DNA of 5,602 nucleotides, taken from NCBI GenBank assembly GCA_913044255.1, contig CAJWOI010000203.1, positions 1 to 5,602 of the forward strand, given 5' to 3'. The translations under genes and the position numbers were made by a program. This document shows positions 1 through 5,602 of this stretch, piece after piece. Source of the DNA: an uncultured Alphaproteobacteria bacterium (GTDB lineage Bacteria; Pseudomonadota; Alphaproteobacteria; UBA7887). The notes below the pieces were generated by a model. That model was not told the DNA's origin and did no database searches. It worked only from the letters and a program-made list of their open reading frames with translations. Positions within the stretch are counted from its first letter, which is position 1. The number at the start of each line of letters is the position of its first letter.

Positions 1-849
1 TGTGTCGATACGGACCTCGAACCGGTACTGCGTAATCTCCGAGACCGTTTGACATACTCCATTGACGCAGTATTTATCGATGACCGTGCGACGTTCTCTT
101 CCGCGATAACTTTTTGCCAGCAATTTATGCCTGAATTTGTCGACCGTTTAGAGTTGTTAGCAACACCTGGCTCAGCATTCGACGGCTACGAACTTGAGCA
201 GCAAATTGAGGAAATGTTGGTGCCAGAGGTTCGTTTACGCTCCGGGGGGACGCTATACATGGAAGAAACCCAGTCGATGACGGTGATTGATGTTAATACA
301 GCTGGTTTTAAGGGTACAAGTAATCAGGTAACCACTATTATGAGGACCAATATGGAGGCGGCATGCGAGGTCGCTCGGCAACTCCGCCTGAGAAATATCG
401 GTGGCCTCGTGGTAATCGATTTTATCAATATGGACTCGTCCGGTAGTCGCACAAAAGTGTTTACTGAACTGAAAGCGGCGTTATCCAAGGACTCGACAAG
501 AGTTCATTTAACTAATTTCTCTGAACTTGGACTGGTGGAACTCACCCGCACCAGGACCCGTGAGTCGTATTCACGTGGGATCACGGAGTGGTGTGAGTAT
601 TGCCGGGGCCTGGGGCGCGTAAAAACCGCCGATGCGGTCGCGACAGAAATCCTTCGGTCTCTATCCAACGGGACGAGAACTGAACCGGGTCGAGATTTTT
701 CGGTCGTTGCTTCTCCAGAGGTTGTGGCTATTCTTGACAGTCAGGAACGTCCCGCGCTAGAAGACCTTGAATACAAAGCCGCAGCTACATTTGAGCTTGT
801 ATCAGACCCTGAATTGGAGCGCGAAGTTTTTGAGGTTTTCCCACTCTGA
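1..849 (+). CDS. rng: Ribonuclease E/G family endoribonuclease (RNase G type), 3' part, start outside window
   Basis: RNase E/G enzymes cut single-stranded RNA during rRNA maturation and mRNA decay, using a magnesium ion held by two aspartates in a DNase I-like fold. The visible C-terminal 282 codons contain RLRSGGTLYMEETQSMTVID, whose last residue (codon 289-291) matches the first catalytic Asp of E. coli RNase E. VVIDFINM carries the second (codon 418-420). The conserved RQLRLRNIGGL segment lies between them. CEYCRGLG (Cys codons 592-594 and 601-603) matches the zinc-link cysteine pair that joins protomers. The reading frame is open from base 1 without a stop, and the residues before the TTG at 49 (ending LEPVLRNLRDR) fit the family, so TTG 49 is not the true start. 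The S1 RNA-binding domain must lie upstream. The protein ends about 80 residues after the zinc link with no long RNase E-type scaffold tail, which favours RNase G. yacG follows after 11 bases, probably in the same operon. Confidence 0.94.
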   Translation, partial: CVDTDLEPVLRNLRDRLTYSIDAVFIDDRATFSSAITFCQQFMPEFVDRLELLATPGSAFDGYELEQQIEEMLVPEVRLRSGGTLYMEETQSMTVIDVNTAGFKGTSNQVTTIMRTNMEAACEVARQLRLRNIGGLVVIDFINMDSSGSRTKVFTELKAALSKDSTRVHLTNFSELGLVELTRTRTRESYSRGITEWCEYCRGLGRVKTADAVATEILRSLSNGTRTEPGRDFSVVASPEVVAILDSQERPALEDLEYKAAATFELVSDPELEREVFEVFPL

Positions 850-860
850 ATTGACAGGCC

Positions 861-1046
861 ATGAGCGCTGGCGGAATGACCCAGGGCGATAGTTACAAAT
901 GCCCTATTTGTAAAAAGGAAAGTTGGCCCAAAAGCCACCCTTTTTGCTCGAAACGTTGTGCCGAAATCGATCTTGGCAGGTGGCTGAGTGGTGCATATTT
1001 TATTCCATCGCGCTCGGAAAATGATGAGATAAGCGGTGGCGATTGA
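861..1046 (+). CDS. yacG: DNA gyrase inhibitor YacG (zinc-binding, DUF329)
   Basis: YacG is a small zinc protein that binds GyrB and blocks DNA binding by gyrase; this role is known from the E. coli protein. The 61-residue product shows the whole family signature: CPIC (Cys14, Cys17), then PFCSKRC (Cys29, Cys33), giving a four-cysteine zinc site, followed at once by AEIDLGRWLSGAYFIP, the hallmark IDLGRWL motif. The length is normal for the family. It starts 11 bases after the RNase E/G stop, so co-transcription is likely. Two ATGs are possible, at 861 and 876. Neither has a strong Shine-Dalgarno sequence (GACAGG before 861, GGCGGA abutting 876), and the later one would give a 56-residue protein that keeps all motifs. 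The acidic C-terminal tail after FIP (SENDEISGGD) is typical of the family. Confidence 0.94.
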   Translation: MSAGGMTQGDSYKCPICKKESWPKSHPFCSKRCAEIDLGRWLSGAYFIPSRSENDEISGGD

Positions 1047-1148
1047 GAGCGCATTTTTATGTTGGGATTTCCAGTACGTCTTCCCTTCTTTGATAAATTG
1101 AGTAGAACAGAATAGCGTTTTGACAAAAATCACGGTAGTTAAAGTACG

Positions 1149-2663
1149 TTATTCCTTTAAGTACATTTCACGTAATCGGCGCTTGAATAGCTTACCGGAA
1201 TCCTCCCTGGGAAGCTGATCATGAAACGCCACGAATTTAGGAACCTTGTAGCCCGCCATGTTTTCGCGGATAAAGTTCTGTATCGATTCTTTGGTTAACG
1301 TAGAGTTAGGTTGTGGTTCCACGGCTGCGACAAGTGCTTCACCGTATTCGGCGTCGGGGATTCCAAATACCGCGCAGTCTCGTACACCTTCAAGATTGAT
1401 CATGATAGCTTCAATCTCTGCAGGATAGATATTTACGCCACCGGATATAACCATATCGGCGGCACGGTCACACAAAAAAAGATAATTGTCTTCGTCCAGA
1501 TAGCCTCGGTCTCCATTAGTAATTAGGCCATCGCGTTCAATTTCAACGCGTTTTTTGTCATCATCGTGATAAGTGAATCCAGAAATGACGGCTAAATTTA
1601 CAAATATGTCACCAATTTCGCCATGGTTTAAGAATTGGCCGTTTTCGCCGAAGATACGTATGACGGACTCGGGAAGAGGCTGCCCGACGGTTCCTTCTTT
1701 TTCAATCCACTCGGCACTAGTCACGTACGTGATAAGGCCTGCTTCTGTCGACCCATAATATTCATTTATAATTGGGCCAAACCAATCGATCATGCGGCGT
1801 TTTATATCGGGTGGACAGGGAGCAGCGCCGTGCACAATGCTTTCTAAACTTTCTAAATTTGCATTACGGCGTATCATTTCTGTTAAATCCAACAGACGCA
1901 CAAACATGGTCGGGACCATGTGAGCGTGAGTAATTGAGTATTTTTCCACTTGAGTGAGAAATTCTAACGCATCGAAACGTGGCATGAGAATCAAATCGCC
2001 TTCGAGCCCGATGATAGCACGCGCGTACGCGTTGGGAGCGCTGTGATAAAGTGGCCCAGTCATTATTGCTTTGGCGCCTGCCTGAATTCCAAAACCGATT
2101 TGAAGGCGTTCCATCATGACTTGCTGTGAGTCGGGTGATGCTGAAGCGCGACGGACGCCCTTCGGAAAACCTGTGGTTCCTGATGTGTAGATCATGCTGC
2201 CACGTTCGGCGGCAGGTGGTTTGTTCCAGGGCGTGAATTGGTCTCTCCAATGATCCCATACTGTCTGTCCCTTTGTGGGGGCGCATTGTTCGGGTGTCAG
2301 GTTATAGGACTGCTGAATTTCGGGTGGAGTAGGAACCAGTATGATTTGAATGTGTTTGGGTAGTGGAATTGGCAATTTTGGTATTAGGTCCGAGTGCGCG
2401 ACCAATACCTTGGCCTTACAATTATCGAGTATGTATTGAATCTCCGTTTGTTTAAAATGCCAATTCACCGGAACGGGGTATGCGCCAAGCAGGCTGGCAC
2501 CAAAAGTTGCTTCAAGAAATGCTATATCGTTCCTTAATAAAAGGGCTACAGAGTCACCCTCGGTGACACCGACTTCAGCGAGCCCAGTGGCCACTTTTCG
2601 GGAACGATGTTGGAACTCCTCTATTGAGACGCTTTGTCGTCCGCTCGTTACATAGTGGTCCAT
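1149..2663 (-). CDS. Acyl-CoA synthetase, AMP-forming (ANL superfamily, FadD-like)
   Basis: Activates a carboxylic acid with ATP to an acyl-adenylate, then transfers the acyl group to CoA. The 504-residue protein has the ANL motifs in order: P-loop-like A3 YTSGTTGFPKG (159-169), A5 YYGSTEAG (302-309), A7 TNGDRGYLDEDNYLFL (382-397) with the ribose-binding Asp385, hinge DRAADMVISGGVNIYPAEIE (399-418), and A10 EDSGKLFKRRLR (487-498) with the adenylation lysine Lys491. All key residues are present, so it should be active. The hinge and the C-terminal GKLFKRRLR wording resemble medium/long-chain or bile-acid-type acyl-CoA ligases, but the substrate cannot be read from sequence. The ATG has GGTGAG just upstream (on the minus strand). 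The N-terminus begins close to the first conserved block, slightly short for the family. It is convergent with yacG and divergent from mrcA, so it is probably a single-gene transcript. It lies on the opposite strand to all its neighbours and looks inserted between housekeeping genes (inference). Confidence 0.93.
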   Translation of the reverse strand: MDHYVTSGRQSVSIEEFQHRSRKVATGLAEVGVTEGDSVALLLRNDIAFLEATFGASLLGAYPVPVNWHFKQTEIQYILDNCKAKVLVAHSDLIPKLPIPLPKHIQIILVPTPPEIQQSYNLTPEQCAPTKGQTVWDHWRDQFTPWNKPPAAERGSMIYTSGTTGFPKGVRRASASPDSQQVMMERLQIGFGIQAGAKAIMTGPLYHSAPNAYARAIIGLEGDLILMPRFDALEFLTQVEKYSITHAHMVPTMFVRLLDLTEMIRRNANLESLESIVHGAAPCPPDIKRRMIDWFGPIINEYYGSTEAGLITYVTSAEWIEKEGTVGQPLPESVIRIFGENGQFLNHGEIGDIFVNLAVISGFTYHDDDKKRVEIERDGLITNGDRGYLDEDNYLFLCDRAADMVISGGVNIYPAEIEAIMINLEGVRDCAVFGIPDAEYGEALVAAVEPQPNSTLTKESIQNFIRENMAGYKVPKFVAFHDQLPREDSGKLFKRRLREMYLKE

Positions 2664-2723
2664 ATTCTCACCGCATATCTATGTGTTGGTGATGGCAGCA
2701 TCTTTGCATTGGGCCGAGGGGTG

Positions 2724-2748
2724 GTAGTTAGCCATAACTACGCCATAA
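2724..2748. repeat. Inverted repeat plus phased direct repeat in the divergent intergenic region
   Basis: GTAGTTA (2724-2730) and TAACTAC (2735-2741) form a perfect 7+7 inverted repeat around the spacer GCCA. The heptamer GCCATAA occurs at 2731-2737 and again at 2742-2748, exactly 11 bases apart, about one helical turn. The position between two divergent genes is where an operator for either would lie. A dimeric regulator site is an inference; no known consensus was recognised. Confidence 0.4.
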
Positions 2749-2774
2749 TTCGGAGTTAACAGCACTTTGAGCGA

Positions 2775-2780
2775 TAAAAT
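2775..2780 (+). promoter_or_regulatory. Possible -10 box for mrcA
   Basis: TAAAAT differs from the sigma-70 -10 consensus TATAAT at one position and lies about 70 bases before the preferred mrcA start. No good -35 hexamer lies 16-18 bases upstream, so this is a weak call resting on the -10 alone. Confidence 0.2.
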
Positions 2781-2851
2781 GTCTTGGCACACGCACTGTT
2801 CATTGCGGGTACCTCGATGTGCGTCTGAGTCTAATACTCGAAGTGGTTTCG

Positions 2852-5302
2852 ATGAGACGAAGAAACCCATTTTCTTTGCTGTTGCGCTTGCTGGGCATGT
2901 TTAGTCTGCTTTGTATAGTGGGTGCACTGATCACGGCATTTGGTGTCGCGTGGGTCTTACACCATTATACCCGCGGATTACCAGAGTATACACAGTTAGA
3001 GGATTATGAGCCTCCAACTCTCACAAGACTTCATGCAGGGGATGGCCGTTTGCTCGCCGAGTATGCGGCTGAACAAAGGGTTTTCGTCCCTATCGAGGCG
3101 ATGCCTAAACTTTTGGTTAATGCATTCATCGCCGCGGAAGATAAAAATTTTTATCGTCATCCGGGTGTTGATTTGTTTGGAATAGCCCGTGCGGTAATCC
3201 AGAACGTACTGCATGCAACATCAGGGAAGCGTCTTGTTGGGGCCTCGACTATCACCCAGCAAGTAGCAAAGAATTTCTTGCTCACAAATGAAGTTTCAAT
3301 CGACCGGAAAATTCGAGAAGCTATCTTAGCTATACGAATTGAGCGAACGTTAACAAAGGAACGCATATTAGAACTCTATTTGAATGAAATTTTTTTAGGC
3401 CAACGATCATACGGCGTTGCTGCTGCTGCGATGAATTACTTCGACAGGGCCCTTTCGGATTTGGACCTCGCTGAGGCCGCATTTTTAGCCGGCCTGCCGA
3501 AGGCACCAAATTCGTACCATCCAAAACGTAATCCCAGTGCTGCTGCGGCTCGCAGGAATTATGTTCTGCGGCGCATGCTTGAAGACGGATATATCGGTAG
3601 CGAACAGCTTTGGGCTGCCAACGGAGAGCCAATTGAACTCCGTGGCCGTGATCGTGGGGAAGTAGTGAATGCACCGTTTTTTGCTGAAGAGGTACGTCGC
3701 GAAATTAGCAATCGATACGGTGAAGATGCACTCTATCGTGGTGGACTATCGGTTCGCACAACTCTTGATCCGCGGCTACAGAAGATAGGATCGGCGGCAT
3801 TACGTTCCGGATTAATCTCTTATGATCGTCGACACGGTTGGCGAGGGCCAATCACTCGCATAAATGTGGACAACAATTGGTTAGAGCAACTAAATCTTTT
3901 ACAGGCTCCCGCCGGTATGAAGGAGTGGGAGTTGTCGGTGATTATGGAAGTGAAGGAAAATGCAGCTGCTATCGGTTTGATGGACGGAAGCCATGGCTCC
4001 ATTCCCCTAGATGAACTGTTGTGGGCTAGGGCGTGGCGGGAGGGCCAAAAGATCGGTCCAGAAGTCCGTGTAGTTTCTCAAGTTTTAGCGAGTGGGGACG
4101 TAGTGGCTGTAGAGTCACTGGCGATTACAGGTGAGGGTGGGGCCGCGCGTCCCAAGACTTATGGGCTTCGCCAAATACCGGACGTGGAGGGAGCATTGGT
4201 GGCCCTTGACCCACATACTGGAAGAATTTTGGCTATGATTGGTGGTTGGAGTTTCAAGGAAAGTCAGTTCAATCGTGCCACCCAGGCAATGCGTCAACCG
4301 GGATCGGCATTCAAACCTTTCGTTTACCTAGCTGCCATTGAGGCTGGTTATACGCCTGCCAGCGTAGTGTTGGATGCTCCATTCGTAATTGATCAGGGTG
4401 CAGACCTCGGCTTATGGAAGCCGGAAAATTATGGACGCCAATTTGGCGGCCCAGCTACCCTTCGTTTAGGCATAGAGAAATCTCGTAACCTGATGACAGT
4501 TCGTTTGGCCAATACTATCGGTATCGGAAAAGTAATAGAGGCGGCTAGCCGATTTGGGATTGGCGTATTTGAACCCCATCTTTCGATAGCTTTAGGATCA
4601 GGGGAAACTACGTTGCTCCGTCTAACTACGGCTTACGCGATGTTGGTGAATGGTGGGAAGCAGATCAGTCCGGCAATGTTGGAACGAATTCAGGACCGGC
4701 ATGGTCGCACAATAACGCGCCGAGATAAAAGATCTTGCTCTGAATGCCGAGGGACTCTTAGCGCCACTACAAATATGCCGAGGCTAATAGATTATCGAGA
4801 AACTGTGACGGATTCCGCCACCGCTTTCCAAGTAACCTGGATGCTGAAGGGAGTGGTGGAACGTGGCACTGGACGGCGAATCAGAGAACTCAGTAGGCCG
4901 CTTGCTGGCAAGACCGGCACAACTAACGAAAGTTTTGATGCCTGGTTTATTGGTTTTTCTCCTGACTTGGTTGTGGGTGTATTTGTAGGTTTCGATAAGC
5001 CTCGTACTCTAGGGCTCAAGCAGACGGGCGCAAATGTTGCAGCGCCAATCTTTAAGCAATTTATGGAATTGGCGATAGCTAGTAAGCCACCTGTGCCATT
5101 TAGGATTCCACGCGGCATTCGGATGGTTCGGATTGATGCTGAAACTGGTGGGCTGCCCGGAGCAAGTACCAAACGGATGATTTTGGAAGCTTTCAAGCCA
5201 GGTACAGAGCCAACTGCCAGTGAGACGATGACCTCCGATTCTGTTGGCAGCCCGACTGCTACCCGAGTGGATCCACCGATATCTGAGAGCGGCCTTTATT
5301 AA
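2852..5302 (+). CDS. mrcA: Penicillin-binding protein 1A, bifunctional glycosyltransferase/transpeptidase
   Basis: Class A PBP that polymerises lipid II into glycan strands and cross-links the stem peptides at the outer face of the inner membrane. Numbered from ATG 2852 (816 residues): a basic start (MRRRNPF), then one membrane anchor at about 9-36. The GT51 glycosyltransferase domain spans about 50-225, with EDKNFYRHPGVD (catalytic Glu96), GASTITQQVAKNFLL (130-144) and ERILELYLNEIFLG (170-183). An OB-like insert lies at about 325-430. The transpeptidase domain has SAFK (Ser485, Lys488), SRN (544-546) and KTGTT (687-691). All catalytic residues are intact and the length is typical. A GTG at 2819 would add 11 residues. 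ATG 2852 is preferred because it puts the basic residues directly before the membrane segment and has AAGTGG five bases upstream. The gene ends in tandem TAA TAA. prfB follows 184 bases later, a common alphaproteobacterial neighbour. A Cys-x2-Cys pair (SCSEC) lies between the SxN and KTG motifs. Confidence 0.96.
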   Translation: MRRRNPFSLLLRLLGMFSLLCIVGALITAFGVAWVLHHYTRGLPEYTQLEDYEPPTLTRLHAGDGRLLAEYAAEQRVFVPIEAMPKLLVNAFIAAEDKNFYRHPGVDLFGIARAVIQNVLHATSGKRLVGASTITQQVAKNFLLTNEVSIDRKIREAILAIRIERTLTKERILELYLNEIFLGQRSYGVAAAAMNYFDRALSDLDLAEAAFLAGLPKAPNSYHPKRNPSAAAARRNYVLRRMLEDGYIGSEQLWAANGEPIELRGRDRGEVVNAPFFAEEVRREISNRYGEDALYRGGLSVRTTLDPRLQKIGSAALRSGLISYDRRHGWRGPITRINVDNNWLEQLNLLQAPAGMKEWELSVIMEVKENAAAIGLMDGSHGSIPLDELLWARAWREGQKIGPEVRVVSQVLASGDVVAVESLAITGEGGAARPKTYGLRQIPDVEGALVALDPHTGRILAMIGGWSFKESQFNRATQAMRQPGSAFKPFVYLAAIEAGYTPASVVLDAPFVIDQGADLGLWKPENYGRQFGGPATLRLGIEKSRNLMTVRLANTIGIGKVIEAASRFGIGVFEPHLSIALGSGETTLLRLTTAYAMLVNGGKQISPAMLERIQDRHGRTITRRDKRSCSECRGTLSATTNMPRLIDYRETVTDSATAFQVTWMLKGVVERGTGRRIRELSRPLAGKTGTTNESFDAWFIGFSPDLVVGVFVGFDKPRTLGLKQTGANVAAPIFKQFMELAIASKPPVPFRIPRGIRMVRIDAETGGLPGASTKRMILEAFKPGTEPTASETMTSDSVGSPTATRVDPPISESGLY

Positions 5303-5325
5303 TAACATCGGAGCACTCGGCTTAT

Positions 5326-5355
5326 TTGAGTAAATTTTTATTTAAGGTGTATACC
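5326..5355 (+). promoter_or_regulatory. Possible sigma-70 promoter upstream of prfB
   Basis: TTGAGT (5326-5331; four of six match TTGACA) is followed, after an AT-rich 18-base spacer, by TATACC (5350-5355; four of six match TATAAT). With a 17-base spacer the second hexamer reads GTATAC. Transcription would start near 5362, leaving a leader of about 125 bases before prfB that contains both inverted repeats. Both hexamers are imperfect, so prfB could instead be read through from mrcA. Confidence 0.3.
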
Positions 5356-5399
5356 TATGTTGGTAGGGGGCGGTGATCGGGAAACGTCCGAGTTTGCTG

Positions 5400-5420
5400 A
5401 GATTCTGAAATTCGGAATCT
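5400..5420. repeat. Inverted repeat in the mrcA-prfB gap, 6-bp stem
   Basis: AGATTC (5400-5405) and GAATCT (5415-5420) are perfectly complementary around a 9-base loop. The stem is short and A+T-rich and no T-run follows, so it is not a convincing intrinsic terminator. It may be a leader hairpin, an operator, or chance. Confidence 0.3.
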
Positions 5421-5427
5421 AATACGT

Positions 5428-5450
5428 TTGTGACCTTGCTACGATCACAA
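5428..5450. repeat. Inverted repeat TTGTGA-N11-TCACAA upstream of prfB
   Basis: TTGTGA (5428-5433) and TCACAA (5445-5450) are perfectly complementary with 11 bases between; a further C-G pair is possible inside a one-base mismatch. A TTTTT run begins at 5457, seven bases past the stem, which is too far and too short for a good terminator. The half-sites look like CRP/FNR half-sites, but the usual spacer between TGTGA and TCACA is 6, not the 11 seen here. It ends 36 bases before the prfB start. Confidence 0.35.
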
Positions 5451-5486
5451 CATCGATTTTTGAATGAAGTATGGATTGGATTGGGG

Positions 5487-5602
5487 ATGCGAGCCGAAAT
5501 TGAAGCTGTAGCCAATGAATTGCGTCAGTCGTTGGTGCTGCTGAGGGGGCATCTTTGACCCGGAGACGGCGCAGACACGGCTTGTGGAATTGAATACTCG
5601 TG
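5487..5602 (+). CDS. prfB: Peptide chain release factor 2 (RF2), 5' part with programmed +1 frameshift
   Basis: RF2 recognises UGA and UAA stop codons and triggers peptide release on the ribosome. The zero frame starts at ATG 5487 and reads MRAEIEAVANELRQSLVLLR-GHL (23 residues) to an in-frame TGA at 5556-5558. Shifting +1 at CTT (5553-5555) continues from GAC 5557 as DPETAQTRLVELNTR to the window edge. The joined peptide matches the RF2 N-terminal helical domain, and the frameshift signal matches the E. coli arrangement, so the TGA is not a mutation. The start is set by the family N-terminus. The only ribosome-binding candidates are GGA six bases upstream and the GGGG abutting the ATG, so initiation may be weak. 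Other in-frame starts (TTG 5481, TTG 5460, TTG 5436, GTG 5430) would add residues not expected in RF2. The GGQ and SPF motifs lie downstream of the window. Confidence 0.95.
5544..5559 (+). promoter_or_regulatory. prfB programmed +1 ribosomal frameshift site
   Basis: AGGGGG (5544-5549) is an internal Shine-Dalgarno-like sequence, followed by CAT, the slippery CTT (5553-5555), the TGA stop (5556-5558) and C (5559). Spacing and order are the same as in E. coli prfB (AGGGGG TAT CTT TGA C), differing only in CAT for TAT. In the known mechanism, scarce RF2 leaves the UGAC context slowly decoded. The peptidyl-tRNA-Leu then slips from CUU to UUU and translation continues, so RF2 controls its own synthesis. 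Confidence 0.96.

Noticed and set aside
49..51. TTG as the start of a 266-residue protein
   Set aside because: The frame is open to base 1 and the residues before TTG 49 fit the RNase E/G family, while the S1 domain is missing; the gene is cut by the window edge.
741..1133. Minus-strand 130-codon frame across the rng end and yacG
   Set aside because: It is antisense to two well-recognised genes and has no family-like motifs; a shadow frame.
1047..1148. Bidirectional terminator between yacG and the acyl-CoA synthetase
   Set aside because: Only weak pairings were found (for example GGGA with TCCC around a 14-base loop, and short GCG/CGC pairing before ATTTTT); no stem of six or more pairs is followed by a T-run on either strand.
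1864..2286. Minus-strand 140-codon frame inside the acyl-CoA synthetase
   Set aside because: It is an alternative frame of a gene whose motifs are all in the other frame; its composition (many Arg, Ser, His) is typical of a shadow.
2819..2821. GTG start for mrcA, 11 residues longer
   Set aside because: The extra residues (MRLSLILEVVS) are not typical, and ATG 2852 gives the usual basic-then-membrane N-terminus with a plausible ribosome-binding site. Not fully excluded.
4792..5196. Minus-strand 134-codon frame opposite the PBP1A C-terminus
   Set aside because: It is antisense to the intact transpeptidase domain, with no motif or ribosome-binding site; a shadow frame.
5428..5450. CRP/FNR binding site
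   Set aside because: The half-sites TGTGA and TCACA are separated by 11 bases rather than the required 6.
5471..5503. Ten-codon frame ATG 5471 overlapping the prfB start
   Set aside because: It is very short, has no clear ribosome-binding site, and the RF2 N-terminus clearly starts at 5487.
5556..5558. In-frame TGA in prfB read as a pseudogene or sequencing error
   Set aside because: It sits in an exact programmed frameshift context and the +1 frame continues with RF2 sequence.

Overview
The window looks like a piece of an alphaproteobacterial chromosome with moderate G+C. No 16S rRNA or other taxonomic marker is present. The assignment rests on an RNase E/G gene directly followed by yacG, a PBP1A of the alphaproteobacterial type directly followed by prfB, and the wording of these proteins, for example the PBP1A N-terminal stretch around RGLPEYTQLEDYEPP. 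I cannot name the genus.

Layout. Positions 1-849 (+) are the 3' part of a ribonuclease E/G gene whose beginning lies outside the window. After 11 bases comes yacG (861-1046, +), a small zinc protein that inhibits DNA gyrase. The 102-base gap 1047-1148 separates convergent genes and shows no convincing terminator. Positions 1149-2663 (-) hold a complete acyl-CoA synthetase of the AMP-forming family. The 188-base divergent gap 2664-2851 contains a perfect 7+7 inverted repeat, an 11-bp-phased direct repeat and a possible -10 box. Positions 2852-5302 (+) encode a complete class A penicillin-binding protein 1A (mrcA) ending in a tandem TAA TAA. The 184-base gap 5303-5486 holds a possible promoter, a 21-codon reading frame with a good Shine-Dalgarno sequence, and two adjacent inverted repeats. 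From 5487 to the window edge is the start of prfB, peptide chain release factor 2, with its programmed +1 frameshift site at 5544-5559.

How the genes relate. Most are housekeeping genes: RNA turnover (RNase E/G), gyrase control (YacG), peptidoglycan synthesis (PBP1A) and translation termination (RF2). rng-yacG and mrcA-prfB are each familiar neighbour pairs. The acyl-CoA synthetase, on the opposite strand between them, is the one metabolic, accessory-looking gene. I see no mobile element, tRNA, rRNA, CRISPR array or defence system. The most notable element is the RF2 autoregulatory frameshift, a known mechanism that simple ORF calling would miss here. I do not see a convincing undescribed system.
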